Shown here: in pieces, positions 7,309 to 15,527 of the stretch
Position numbering within the stretch: position 1 is the first letter of the stretch
How the letters are laid out: each line of letters begins with the position of its first letter
Assembly: GCA_017614345.1 (NCBI GenBank)
Contig: JAGACB010000237.1
Location: 1 to 34,549, forward strand
Reading direction: 5' to 3'
DNA: 34,549 nt
DNA from: Lachnospiraceae bacterium
Lineage (GTDB): Bacteria > Bacillota > Clostridia > Lachnospirales > Lachnospiraceae
Program-made: the position numbers and the translations under genes
The notes under the pieces: generated by a model
What the model was told of the DNA's origin: nothing
The model's database searches: none
What the model saw: the letters and a program-made list of their open reading frames with translations, nothing else

Positions 7309-8207
7309 CACGGAGCCACCAGGGTCAGGGCCTGCTTCTTCACACTGATGTTCACTTCATTGTGAGGCCCGCCGTTTTCCCCGTCCAAAGTCCAGTAGAC
7401 AGGCGTTTCTTCATGACAGGTGATCTTGAAGTGCTTGGAGCGGACCCGCTCCACCAGCGACAGTTCACTGTTCTCAAAGATCCCGCCGTGCAGAAGCTCA
7501 GTCTCCGCCACGGATTTTGGGCTCCTGATAAAGATCCCCTCCAAAACTCCGTCGTCAAGGACCACGGGACTTAAGAAGAAATTCTTCATTCCCGCCACGG
7601 AGTGGGAATTGGTCACGGCGCCGAAAACAAAGATGCCGCCCAACTCTCCGTTGTCCGTCTCAATGGTATAGTATTTGCTCTCTTCCTCGAAATGCTTGTT
7701 GTCAAGGCTCTTCATGGCCTCAAAACCATAGGCCAGAGAACCGAAGAGATTCTTATAGGTCTGATTGGTATCGTAGCTGACCTTGGTCACCAGACCGAAA
7801 GCCGCCACATAAGAGAAGATCTCTCCCTTGAACACACCCACATCCAACTTCTTGAAATGATCGGACACTGCGACCTTAGCCGCATCCTCGATCTTGAAGG
7901 GGATCTGCGAAGAACTGGCAAAATCATTGATGGTTCCCGTCGGAATGTAGCCGAGAGGCCTCTCCTCCGGCAGATTCACCACGCCGTTCACCGCTTCATG
8001 GAGCATTCCGTCTCCCCCGGACACCACGATCCGATCATACTGAAGCCCCTCTTCCCTGATCTTTCTGAGTCCGTCTCTCGAGTACTGCGTAGGATAAGCC
8101 ACGGTATCATACCCGGCTTTGGTAAATACATCCAGCACCTCCACCAGCTTTCCGCCGATCTTTCCGGTACCGGAGTGCGGATTAAAGATAAACAATAATT
8201 TCTTCAT
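7308..8207 (-). CDS. Diacylglycerol kinase-type lipid kinase (YegS/BmrU family)
   Basis: A 299-residue cytoplasmic enzyme expected to phosphorylate a lipid alcohol such as diacylglycerol with ATP. The N-terminal MKKLLFIFNPHSGTGK is the characteristic NP-SG-GK start. The nucleotide-site motif appears as VVSGGDGMLHEAVNG (61-75), with Met68 where Thr is usual. GYIPTGTINDFASS follows as the conserved GT-NDFA segment, and the C-terminal domain carries the usual VLDDGVLEGIFI strand. A longer frame begins at 8357, but the ATG at 8207 has AAGGGGA in front and the sigma-A promoter lies between the two, so the shorter start is used. It is first in a two-gene unit with the AEC transporter. Confidence 0.88.
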   Translation of the reverse strand: MKKLLFIFNPHSGTGKIGGKLVEVLDVFTKAGYDTVAYPTQYSRDGLRKIREEGLQYDRIVVSGGDGMLHEAVNGVVNLPEERPLGYIPTGTINDFASSSQIPFKIEDAAKVAVSDHFKKLDVGVFKGEIFSYVAAFGLVTKVSYDTNQTYKNLFGSLAYGFEAMKSLDNKHFEEESKYYTIETDNGELGGIFVFGAVTNSHSVAGMKNFFLSPVVLDDGVLEGIFIRSPKSVAETELLHGGIFENSELSLVERVRSKHFKITCHEETPVYWTLDGENGGPHNEVNISVKKQALTLVAP

Positions 8208-8241
8208 ATATTTTCCCCTTAAGTACAATCTATCCGCTATC

Positions 8242-8270
8242 ATCATAAAACGGAATTCCTTCACTTTCAA
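8242..8270 (-). promoter_or_regulatory. Sigma-A promoter of the lipid kinase / transporter operon
   Basis: On the minus strand TTGAAA (8265-8270), a 17-base spacer and TATGAT (8242-8247), about 35 bases before the lipid-kinase start. Confidence 0.7.
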
Positions 8271-8280
8271 GCCCTGTTCG

Positions 8281-8335
8281 CAAAAAATCTGTCTGTCCGT
8301 TCCTGGATAATGGAACGGATCAGACAGATTTTTTG
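8281..8335. repeat. Palindrome A (long near-perfect hairpin, terminator-like both ways)
   Basis: A 23-bp stem interrupted by one bulged base. The arms start CAAAAAATCTGTCTG and end CAGACAGATTTTTTG, enclosing CCGTTCC / GGAACGG and an 8-base loop. The A-run and T-run at the outer ends give a terminator shape on both strands. It lies just upstream of the lipid-kinase promoter. It shares CGTTCC...GGAACG with palindrome B. Confidence 0.85.
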
Positions 8336-8365
8336 TTGAAAGGCCTTGATTTGACATCGCGGTCA

Positions 8366-8433
8366 GCTTTGCACAAAACCTGCCCGCCCGTTCCTCGAAA
8401 ATGGAACGGTTCGGGCACGTTTTGCTGCAAAGC
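8366..8433. repeat. Palindrome B (imperfect 68-base hairpin)
   Basis: Outer arms GCTTTGCA (8366-8373) and TGCAAAGC (8426-8433), then CAAAAC/GTTTTG, TGCCCG/CGGGCA and CCGTTCC/GGAACGG around the loop TCGAAAAT. It has no outer T-run, so it does not look like a simple terminator. The core TTCCTCGAAAATGGAA recurs inverted in palindrome C. Confidence 0.85.
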
Positions 8434-8602
8434 TTCGGTATGACTATTCAAAATCTCTTTTTTCGAAACACTCAGTCCCCGGATCCTCCTCCCCAACAAA
8501 CCGCATTTATCCCGAAACACTTCCGTCAGGTTCATGATCAGAAAACTTTACCGGCCGTGATATTCTGCCGAAAGGCCTTGTTTGGCTTTTCAATACCTTC
8601 CC
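8434..8602. other. Spacer between palindromes B and C
   Basis: No credible gene. GAAAGGCCTTG occurs here at 8570-8580 and also between palindromes A and B at 8338-8348, each time followed by a TTTG-rich word. The repeated unit may therefore be larger than the hairpin alone. Confidence 0.5.
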
Positions 8603-8674
8603 TGAATCATGAAAAAAATATGCCCGGAAATTCCATTTTCGAGGAATTCCCGGGCATATTTTTTTCATGATTCA
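8603..8674. repeat. Palindrome C (72-base hairpin, also terminator of the HEYGH gene)
   Basis: The outer arm TGAATCATGAAAAAAATATG pairs with its complement ending at 8674. Inside are CCCGG-type pairs and AATTCC/GGAATT around the loop ATTTTCGA. Read on the minus strand it contains the same TTCCTCGAAAATGGAA core as palindrome B. It sits about 20 bases after the stop of the leftward gene ending at 8694 and has T-runs on both sides. Confidence 0.85.
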
Positions 8675-8693
8675 TCGCAAAAGTATTCAAAAT

Positions 8694-9242
8694 TCAATCT
8701 TCCTTCCGGCAGGATTCACGGCCGGTGACTTTGGTGCCCATGAAGTTGGCGAAACGTTCGGGATAAAAGCGGTAGTAATTTAAGTCTTTTTCGCGCCGCA
8801 TTTTAATAAACGGTTTCATATTGGCCCAAAGTACAGAAGGGATGGCGAAGAGGAACAGATACAGGGGGCCGAACATCAGGGACTGCATGGTGTGACCGTA
8901 CTCATGGATGATCACACGGCTGTCACGGCCGGTGTAGGATCCGAGGCCCTCCTCGGAGTTCTTGGCTTCATCGATCCTCTCGAATACGGAGGTGTAGAGA
9001 CGCTCCGGCATAAATACAAACATGCCGAGGGACATGCCTCCGCCCATTTTCCATTCGGTGACCAGTGCGGTCCGAAAGAATCTGTGACGGCGTCCGCCCA
9101 TAAAGATCATGATCCAGAAGCCCACAAAGTTCTGGAGGATCCCCCAGGTGAACTGGACCAAGATCGCCAGGATCTTGACTGCGGGGCTCACCTCGTCAAA
9201 TGCATATTTACGATCTTCCTTTTTTTCTTCCTGTTCGCTCAT
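8694..9242 (-). CDS. Small membrane protein with HEYGH zinc-peptidase-like motif
   Basis: A 182-residue protein, not a named gene. It has a charged N-terminus, a hydrophobic segment at about 23-48, a middle part with GGGMSLGMFVFMPE, a HEYGH motif at 113-117 (the HExxH zinc-metallopeptidase signature) and, directly after it, a second hydrophobic segment (122-140, MFGPLYLFLFAIPS). The pattern HEYGHT-QS--GPLYL recurs in uncharacterised membrane proteins of Bacteroidetes and Firmicutes. A third zinc ligand cannot be identified by eye, so activity is uncertain. The start ATG has GGGGAGA in front. It lies 44 bases after the lipoprotein gene and may be read through from it. It ends in palindrome C. 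Confidence 0.75.
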   Translation of the reverse strand: MSEQEEKKEDRKYAFDEVSPAVKILAILVQFTWGILQNFVGFWIMIFMGGRRHRFFRTALVTEWKMGGGMSLGMFVFMPERLYTSVFERIDEAKNSEEGLGSYTGRDSRVIIHEYGHTMQSLMFGPLYLFLFAIPSVLWANMKPFIKMRREKDLNYYRFYPERFANFMGTKVTGRESCRKED

Positions 9243-9286
9243 TTTTCATCTCCCCGATCAGCGAAGTAAGGTCTGAACAGATCATG

Positions 9287-10384
9287 TCAGGAATTGGCCT
9301 TATGATTGGAAAACGGGATTTCAGCTTTGTTCATATTATAGAGATGAGTATCAAAGTTGACGCCCTTCCAGATCCGATCCTCAACCTTATAAGGTTCAAC
9401 GGATTCGGTCAGTTCCTTGTATTTTTCATTGAAGAGTGCATCCTTACGTTTATCCAGTTCCTTATTGATGGCATTCTGCTTTGCTGTCTGGTTATTGTCA
9501 TCAGTGCAGTAGAACAGATATATACCGTCTTTTCCTGCATCATAGATCGTGGTTTCACCCTGGGAAAGCTTAAAGCAGGCAGGACCATAGGAATCAGAAT
9601 CATTCTTGTCTACGTTAACATAAGAATTGATCGCTTCATACCCTTTGGCCTTGTACTCTTGGGCAAGATTTGTCATCAGTGCATCGATGCCTTCTGCCTT
9701 ATCGCTCTCATCTAATTTCTCCTTGATCTCGGTGATCACCTTATTCAGATCTGTCTCAAGCCCGGATACAGGCTCAGATCCGGTCTCGGATTCGGTCGTA
9801 GAGGAAGGCAGACTCACCATAACATAATGGCAGGTCTTGTGACGATAATCCTCATCATTTTCAATCGTGGTATCGATATCCTTAGACATATACTCCCAAA
9901 CCCGGTTTGCAAGTGCATTGTTCGTATACACCTTGGTCACCACCTCTTCGGTAGCGGAGCCGTACTCAACGATCGTCTTCGGAAAGCTTGCCAGATCCGT
10001 CTGTACTTTCTCGGCAACCTCTGCCTTGTCTTCTTCAGAAAGGGAAATGCCGTACTCCTCTGCTTTACTGCAAAGAAGCGCTGTCTGAAGAAGCTCCTTC
10101 ATAGCTTCTGTCTTGATAGACTCCTGCCAGGAGATTCCCGTGTCAACCTCATCGCTCCAGTTAATCTCATATTGGAAATAGCCGTACCATGCTTCCTTTT
10201 GATACTGAGCCAGTCTGGCTACGAAGTTTGCCTCCGAAAGGGTGATGTCCCAGCCGTTGTAGGTTGCGACGATTGTTGTATCATAATTCTTGGGATCCAC
10301 ATACTTGGCACATCCGGTCAGCATGGACGCTGCCATGGATGCGGAAACAGCAAGGATCAATCCGTTCTTCAGATAACGCTTCAT
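9287..10384 (-). CDS. PrsA/SurA-type foldase lipoprotein
   Basis: A 365-residue exported lipoprotein. The signal peptide MKRYLKNGLILAVSASMAASMLTGC ends in a lipobox with Cys25. The mature part opens with a short beta-strand (IVATYNGWDITLSEANF) typical of SurA/trigger-factor-like chaperones, where a first strand is followed by helices. The remainder is helical and charged. I do not see a clear parvulin rotamase domain, so it may be a chaperone without isomerase activity. A gene of this type directly after mfd is a common Clostridia arrangement. ATG 10384 has a GGAGGTAG site. The gene has its own promoter at the end of mfd and a leader of about 120 bases. Confidence 0.82.
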   Translation of the reverse strand: MKRYLKNGLILAVSASMAASMLTGCAKYVDPKNYDTTIVATYNGWDITLSEANFVARLAQYQKEAWYGYFQYEINWSDEVDTGISWQESIKTEAMKELLQTALLCSKAEEYGISLSEEDKAEVAEKVQTDLASFPKTIVEYGSATEEVVTKVYTNNALANRVWEYMSKDIDTTIENDEDYRHKTCHYVMVSLPSSTTESETGSEPVSGLETDLNKVITEIKEKLDESDKAEGIDALMTNLAQEYKAKGYEAINSYVNVDKNDSDSYGPACFKLSQGETTIYDAGKDGIYLFYCTDDNNQTAKQNAINKELDKRKDALFNEKYKELTESVEPYKVEDRIWKGVNFDTHLYNMNKAEIPFSNHKANS

Positions 10385-10481
10385 GAAAAAACTACCTCCA
10401 AAAGGAAAATGCTTGACGGCCTTTTTCCGTCCTTTCGCCGATCACCGACCGCTGACTGCAGATCGCAGGATCGACGTTTTC

Positions 10482-10536
10482 AGCAGGCAAAGCCTGCTAA
10501 CTGTACTATTATAACTCAGGCAAGTTGGAATGTCTA
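10482..10536 (-). promoter_or_regulatory. Promoter of the foldase lipoprotein gene, with a hairpin in the leader
   Basis: On the minus strand TAGACA (10531-10536, overlapping the mfd stop), a 17-base spacer and a perfect TATAAT (10508-10513). A 7-bp hairpin AGCAGGC/GCCTGCT (10482-10498) follows near the start of the transcript. It lacks a T-tail and so is more likely a 5' stabiliser than a terminator. Confidence 0.7.
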
Positions 10537-13500
10537 TCGATTTTTCCCGGTCAAGATAGAACCGATCTCCGACAGTGCTTCCTCGATCAATTCCAGCAGC
10601 CGGTCTTCGGTCATCTTCTTTCCCTTGGGAAATGTCATCCGGAAGGTGGGGTTCTCCGCACCTGCGGCAAACTGCAGATAATAATCCGCAGCGCCCGGGC
10701 TTCCGTTCCCGTTTTCACGGCTTCCGGCTCCGCTTTCACGGGTTCCGGCCTGATTTCCGCGCTTTCCGACTTCCGAAAATCCCTTGGGGACTCTGCTGCC
10801 TCCCACGGATGCAGACAGACCTCTTGCTGCGCCGGGAACCTTTTTCGGGATCAGAGCAGGTTCCTTGTGGCTTTCCAGAAGTGCGGAAAGCTTGGCAAAA
10901 TCCACCTTTGCTCCCGAGAACATGGCGACTGACACTGCAGTCATATCTCCGCCAATGGCAGTTACGCCGTTTTTGTGGCCCAGCATCCGAAGATAACTGA
11001 TCCGGAGGAGGTGCTCCACGCTGTGAGGGAGATCGCCGAAGCGGTCCAGAAGCTCATCACGCATATCATCCATCTCCTCGCGGCTTTCAATGCCGGCGAT
11101 ACGCTTATAGATATCCAGTTTCTGGTTCTCGTTTAAGATATATTCTCCGGGGATATAGGCAGAGATCTTCAGATCCACGGTGGTATCGAACTGCATGGCC
11201 ATTTCCGTAAGTCTCCGTTCTTCGGCCCGTGTCCGAACCTTTTCCCGGATCTCTTCCGCTTCCTCTTCGTTCATGGCAAGCAGAAGTTCTTCCTCTGCTT
11301 CCCGATCCTCCAAAGCCTGTTTCTCGGAGATAACGGCCTCATTTAACATCTTACAGTACAGATCGTACCCTACTTCCATCATGTATCCGCTCTGGGCTTC
11401 TCCCAGAAGGTTTCCTGCGCCTCGGATCTCCAGATCCCGCATGGCGATACGGATGCCGGAGCCCAGACGGGTGTATTCCCGGATGGCATTTAACCGTTTC
11501 TCCGCCACCTCCGTCAGGGTCTTACCCTTCCGGTACATGATAAATGCATAGGCGGTGCGGTTGGATCTTCCCACCCGGCCCCGGAGCTGATAGAGCTGAG
11601 ACAGGCCGAAGCGGTCTGCATCATGGATAATGATGGTGTTGACGTTGGAGATATCCATACCGGTCTCGATGATGGTGGTGGACACCAGCACATCGATCTC
11701 CCGGTTCACGAAATCCGTCATCACCTGCTCCAACTCCCGGATGCCCATTTTTCCGTGGGCATAGGAGATATTGGCATCGGGAAGCATTTCCGCCAGCTGG
11801 CCGGCTACCTCCGCAATGTCCTTCACGCGGTTATATACATAGTAAACCTGGCCGCCCCGGGCAAGCTCCCGGTTGATGGCCTCCCGGACCAGCTCCGGAT
11901 TCATTTCCATCACATAAGTCTGGATGGGCAGACGGTCCCCCGGGGGCTCCTCCAGAACGCTCATATCCCGGATGCCGATCATGGACATATGAAGGGTACG
12001 GGGGATGGGGGTTGCCGACAGGGTCAGAACATCGATATTTTCCCGAAGGATCTTGATCTTCTCCTTATGACGCACGCCGAAACGCTGCTCCTCATCTACG
12101 ATGAGAAGGCCCAGGTCCTTAAAGGAGATATCCGCCGAGAAGAGGCGGTGGGTTCCGATCACAATGTCGATCTCACCCTTTCGAAGGGCCTTCACCGTTT
12201 CCTCCTGCTGACGCGAGGAGCGCAGACGGCATAAAAGTCCCACCTTGACGGGGAAATCCTTCATTCTCTGGACAAAGGTGCGGTAATGCTGTTCCGCTAA
12301 GATGGTGGTGGGGCAGATGAGTACCACCTGCTTTCCGTCCATTACGGCCTTGAAGGCGGCCCGAAGGGCGATCTCCGTTTTGCCGTAACCCACGTCTCCG
12401 CAGATCAGACGGTCCATGATACGGGGACTTTCCATATCCGCCTTGGTCTCTTCAATGGCCCGCATCTGATCGTCCGTCTCCTCAAAGGGAAACAGCTCCT
12501 CAAACTCCCGCTGCCATTCATTGTCCTCACTGAATACAAAGCCCCGGCCGTGCTGACGTTTGGCGTAGAGCTCCACCAGGTCTCTGGCGATCTCCCAGAC
12601 GGCTCCCTTGACACGCTCCTTGGTCTTGGTCCAGTCCTGGGTCCCCAGGCGGTTAAGCTTCGGCTTCTTTCCGCTCTCGCTCCCCGCATCTCCGTCGGAA
12701 TATTTCTGGATCTGATGGAGACCCGTTGCAGGAATGTAGAGAGTGCCTCCGTCTCCGTAAAGAATGGAGATATAGTCCTTGGGCTGATCGTCGATCCGCT
12801 TGTTCACGATCCCCTGATAGATCCCGAGACCGTAGTTTTCGTGGATGACATAATCCCCCACATGAAGCTCGTTAAAATCGGAAATGCGCCGTCCGGTGTG
12901 TTCCGTATGCTTCCGGCGCTGTTTGGTTTTCTTTCTTCCTCCGGAAAGCTCCGCCTCCGTGATCATGGCAAACCGGATGGAAGGGATCTCAAAGCCCTGG
13001 GGCAGGGATCCGTAGCTCACCAGGATCATGCCGTCCTTCAGATCCTCCGGTTCCTCGGAGTAGAAGGCATTCAGCTCATAATCCTCCAGCATCTTCGCCT
13101 GACGCTGGCCTCTGGTACGGGAACTGGTCAGGATGATGAGTCTCCATTTATCCTTATGATAGCGCTCCAGGTCTCCCACCAGCAGATCAAAGCTGGTCTG
13201 GCTCACGGTACTGGTTCCGGAATCCATGGAAAATGACTTTCTCGCAGGATCATTTGCCGCAGGAATGCGGCAGCGGATGCGGTTGTCAAACTGACTCAAC
13301 ATCAGCACACTTCCCTCGATCCTGGACAGAGTCTGAGTATCGGAAAATGAGATCTCTGCCTGCTTCGGCAGGATGAAGCCTCCCAGCAGACGGTTCTGCA
13401 TACTGTCGGTGATCTCGGTCCAGACTGCGACCGCAGACTCTGCGATCCGCTCCGGCTCATCCACGATGATCAGAAGCTTTCCCTTGGGGAAATAGTCCAG

Positions 13501-14400
13501 CAGGCAGCTCCCCTCCGGATAGAAATAAGGGAGAAAAGCCTCCAGACCGGACAGATCCTGAAACTCCTCCGCATTTCTGAGGACCTCCTCTACGTTCCGC
13601 TTCAGCTCTGCGGACTCGGAGATCTTCCCCTGCTTCCGGAGCTTGGCGTACTGACGCTCAAGATCCTTGCGGATCCGCTCCGCACCATTTGCCACCTGCT
13701 CTCCCGTGAGGCAGAATTCCTTTCCGGGGAACACGGTCAGTTCTTCGATATTTTCAATGGAACGCTGGGACTCTACATCAAAACGACGGATGGAATCCAC
13801 TTCGTCTCCGAAGAGTTCCACCCGGACGGGGTTATTTTCGGTCATGGGAAAAAGATCCAGGATCCCGCCGCGGATACTGAATTCTCCTGCCTCTTCCACC
13901 ATTCCCACACGGCGGTAGCCTAAGTTGGTGAGACGGCGGGCAAACACCGTCAGATCCAGTTCATCACCGGTTTTGATATGAATATAATGATCCAGAAAGA
14001 ACTCCGCAGGGGGAAGAAGATTCATAAGACCCGCAATGGTAGTAACCACCACGCCACGATTATTCTCCACCAGCATCCGGAAGGTCTCCATACGCTGTCT
14101 GGACAGTTCACCGCCCGATAAATCCGCCTGAAAGAAGATCACATCCTTGGCGGGAAAAGCACAGGGAGCCTGTTCCTCATAGAAGGAAAGATGGTCCACC
14201 CATTCTCTGGCCCGGATCTCATCATAGGTGATGATGAGCCGGAAGGGATGGGTGTCCGATTCCATTCCCGCGGCAATAAAGGCCTTCACGGGCATGGATA
14301 CTCCGTTCATGAAGACCGGGCATCTGTCACGAAGAACCGCTTCTGATGCTTCGGAGAGAACTGCGGAGCTCTCAAAAACATTTTTCAGATATGATTGCAT
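10534..14400 (-). CDS. mfd: Transcription-repair coupling factor Mfd
   Basis: Mfd removes RNA polymerase stalled at DNA lesions and recruits UvrA. At 1,288 residues it is longer than the usual 1,150-1,180. The UvrB-like N-terminal domain is followed by the RNA-polymerase-interaction domain (FNELHVGDYVIHENYGLGIYQG, about 510-530), the translocase motifs (Walker A GDVGYGKTE near 670; DEEQ near 770; the GRVGRSNR helicase motif VI) and a C-terminal TRCF domain. Much of the extra length is a Gly/Ser/Arg/Glu-rich, repetitive insertion at about 1193-1237, inside the C-terminal regulatory domain. The ATG at 14400 has GAGGG upstream; the further in-frame start at 14424 is a TTG without a site. It lies 52 bases after pth and is probably in one operon with it. 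Confidence 0.97.
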   Translation of the reverse strand: MQSYLKNVFESSAVLSEASEAVLRDRCPVFMNGVSMPVKAFIAAGMESDTHPFRLIITYDEIRAREWVDHLSFYEEQAPCAFPAKDVIFFQADLSGGELSRQRMETFRMLVENNRGVVVTTIAGLMNLLPPAEFFLDHYIHIKTGDELDLTVFARRLTNLGYRRVGMVEEAGEFSIRGGILDLFPMTENNPVRVELFGDEVDSIRRFDVESQRSIENIEELTVFPGKEFCLTGEQVANGAERIRKDLERQYAKLRKQGKISESAELKRNVEEVLRNAEEFQDLSGLEAFLPYFYPEGSCLLDYFPKGKLLIIVDEPERIAESAVAVWTEITDSMQNRLLGGFILPKQAEISFSDTQTLSRIEGSVLMLSQFDNRIRCRIPAANDPARKSFSMDSGTSTVSQTSFDLLVGDLERYHKDKWRLIILTSSRTRGQRQAKMLEDYELNAFYSEEPEDLKDGMILVSYGSLPQGFEIPSIRFAMITEAELSGGRKKTKQRRKHTEHTGRRISDFNELHVGDYVIHENYGLGIYQGIVNKRIDDQPKDYISILYGDGGTLYIPATGLHQIQKYSDGDAGSESGKKPKLNRLGTQDWTKTKERVKGAVWEIARDLVELYAKRQHGRGFVFSEDNEWQREFEELFPFEETDDQMRAIEETKADMESPRIMDRLICGDVGYGKTEIALRAAFKAVMDGKQVVLICPTTILAEQHYRTFVQRMKDFPVKVGLLCRLRSSRQQEETVKALRKGEIDIVIGTHRLFSADISFKDLGLLIVDEEQRFGVRHKEKIKILRENIDVLTLSATPIPRTLHMSMIGIRDMSVLEEPPGDRLPIQTYVMEMNPELVREAINRELARGGQVYYVYNRVKDIAEVAGQLAEMLPDANISYAHGKMGIRELEQVMTDFVNREIDVLVSTTIIETGMDISNVNTIIIHDADRFGLSQLYQLRGRVGRSNRTAYAFIMYRKGKTLTEVAEKRLNAIREYTRLGSGIRIAMRDLEIRGAGNLLGEAQSGYMMEVGYDLYCKMLNEAVISEKQALEDREAEEELLLAMNEEEAEEIREKVRTRAEERRLTEMAMQFDTTVDLKISAYIPGEYILNENQKLDIYKRIAGIESREEMDDMRDELLDRFGDLPHSVEHLLRISYLRMLGHKNGVTAIGGDMTAVSVAMFSGAKVDFAKLSALLESHKEPALIPKKVPGAARGLSASVGGSRVPKGFSEVGKRGNQAGTRESGAGSRENGNGSPGAADYYLQFAAGAENPTFRMTFPKGKKMTEDRLLELIEEALSEIGSILTGKNR

Positions 14401-14452
14401 GTAATAACCCTCGAATAATACCAAACAAAAGCGAAAGAATAATACTCATCCG

Positions 14453-15013
14453 TCAGTTCACTTTATTCATGGCACGGACGCCGTTTCCGTCCTCCACCAT
14501 CATGACAACTGCATCCGCAGCAAGCTTCACGCTTTCCCGGACCGCTTCCAGTTCCTCTTTCTTAAATCTGGAAAGAACAAAATCCTTCAGATCCATATAG
14601 TCGGGCTTATGACCCACTCCCACACGGACTCTCATGAAATCATTGGTGCCGATCATCCGGATCACATCCTTCATGCCGTTGTGAGTTCCGGCAGAGCCCT
14701 TCTCACGGACCCGGAGCTTTCCGATATCCAGATCAATGTCATCATAAGCCACGATCAGATGATCCGCATCAATATGGTAGTAATCCATCAGCGGGCGGAT
14801 ACTCTCTCCGCTTAAGTTCATATAGGTGAGGGGCATGGCCAGGATCACCTTTTCCGTGCCGATAAAGCCCTTTCCGATCATGGCTTTCTTCTCACGGAAC
14901 TTGACCGGAATGTTATACCGGTCGGACAGCTCCGTGATGACGGAAAATCCCATATTATGTCTGGTTCCTGCATATTCCGTACCCGGGTTGCCCAGGCCTG
15001 CGATCAAATACAT
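14453..15013 (-). CDS. pth: Peptidyl-tRNA hydrolase
   Basis: A 186-residue cytoplasmic enzyme that frees tRNA from prematurely released peptidyl-tRNA. Family residues are visible: LIAGLGNPGTEYAGTRHNMGF at the N-terminus with the catalytic His19 and Asn20 region, VAYDDIDLDIGKLRVREKGSAGTHNGMKDVI in the middle (catalytic Asp and substrate-binding Asn), and RVRVGVGHKP. Length and order match the family. ATG 15013 has AAAAGGAGCC upstream. It is followed by mfd and preceded by spoVG, an order widely seen in Firmicutes. Confidence 0.97.
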   Translation of the reverse strand: MYLIAGLGNPGTEYAGTRHNMGFSVITELSDRYNIPVKFREKKAMIGKGFIGTEKVILAMPLTYMNLSGESIRPLMDYYHIDADHLIVAYDDIDLDIGKLRVREKGSAGTHNGMKDVIRMIGTNDFMRVRVGVGHKPDYMDLKDFVLSRFKKEELEAVRESVKLAADAVVMMVEDGNGVRAMNKVN

Positions 15014-15051
15014 TGTTTCCGGCTCCTTTTCTAAAACTGTCTCAAAAGACT

Positions 15052-15110
15052 ATAATAGCACAGATCCGAAGGGATTTGCAAGAGGATTTCCTCTGCCCTC
15101 GGATCTGTGC
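15052..15110 (-). promoter_or_regulatory. Promoter of pth-mfd inside a long inverted repeat
   Basis: On the minus strand TTGCAA (15076-15081), an 18-base spacer and TATTAT (15052-15057). The -35 lies in the loop and the spacer in one arm of a 12-bp inverted repeat GCACAGATCCGA (15058-15069) / TCGGATCTGTGC (15099-15110). An inner AGAGG/CCTCT hairpin sits at 15081-15094. As RNA this hairpin would lie at the 3' end of spoVG transcripts and could act as their terminator or as a 3' stabiliser. Confidence 0.55.
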
Positions 15111-15188
15111 CTGATATGAATATTACTATGGAGTTGTTTAAGGTCAAGTGCCTCAAACGGGCAGGATCATTTGCCTTCGTTTAAAAGG

Positions 15189-15467
15189 TTACTCGGATTC
15201 TGTTGTTTCGGCAGCCAGGGCTGCCTGATAAGCTTCCAGGATGGCATCCTGGATGGCCTGACGCATCTCCGGTTTAATGGGATGCGCGATATCCCGGAAC
15301 TTTCCGTCCCCGGACTGCCTGCTCGGCATGGCAATGAACAGGTCTGATTCCCGCTCGATCACCTTGATATCATGTACTACAAATTCATCGTCAAAGGTCA
15401 CAGAGACCACAGCCTTCATCTTGCTGTCACTCGTCAGCTTGCGAACTCTGACATCCGTAATCCGCAT
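15189..15467 (-). CDS. spoVG: SpoVG regulatory protein
   Basis: A 92-residue protein with the full SpoVG pattern: [11 protein letters not shown] at the start, [21 protein letters not shown], and [13 protein letters not shown] [23 protein letters not shown]. SpoVG is a small nucleic-acid-binding regulator, first known from Bacillus sporulation (septum formation) and widespread in Firmicutes. The ATG has GGGAGGATGAGACAAA in front. It lies 41 bases after glgD with a hairpin in between, and upstream of pth. Presence alone does not prove sporulation, as non-spore-formers also carry it. Confidence 0.96.
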   Translation of the reverse strand: MRITDVRVRKLTSDSKMKAVVSVTFDDEFVVHDIKVIERESDLFIAMPSRQSGDGKFRDIAHPIKPEMRQAIQDAILEAYQAALAAETTESE

Positions 15468-15503
15468 TTTGTCTCATCCTCCCTAACGGAATAATCAATG
15501 GTT

Positions 15504-15527
15504 CCGGTTTAGTTGAACATAAACCGG
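15504..15527 (-). other. Hairpin across the glgD stop codon
   Basis: CCGGTTTA (15504-15511) and TAAACCGG (15520-15527), a perfect 8-bp stem with loop, containing the TAA of glgD. There is no T-run after it on the minus strand, so it is unlikely to be a full terminator. It may partly separate glgD from spoVG expression. Confidence 0.5.

Noticed and set aside
8320..8535. 71-codon leftward frame between palindromes A and B
   Set aside because: Its sequence is largely the palindromes translated, and it resembles the out-of-frame extension of the lipid-kinase gene only because both cross related repeats.
12550..13236. 228-codon rightward frame inside mfd
   Set aside because: Antisense to conserved Mfd motifs, no ribosome site.
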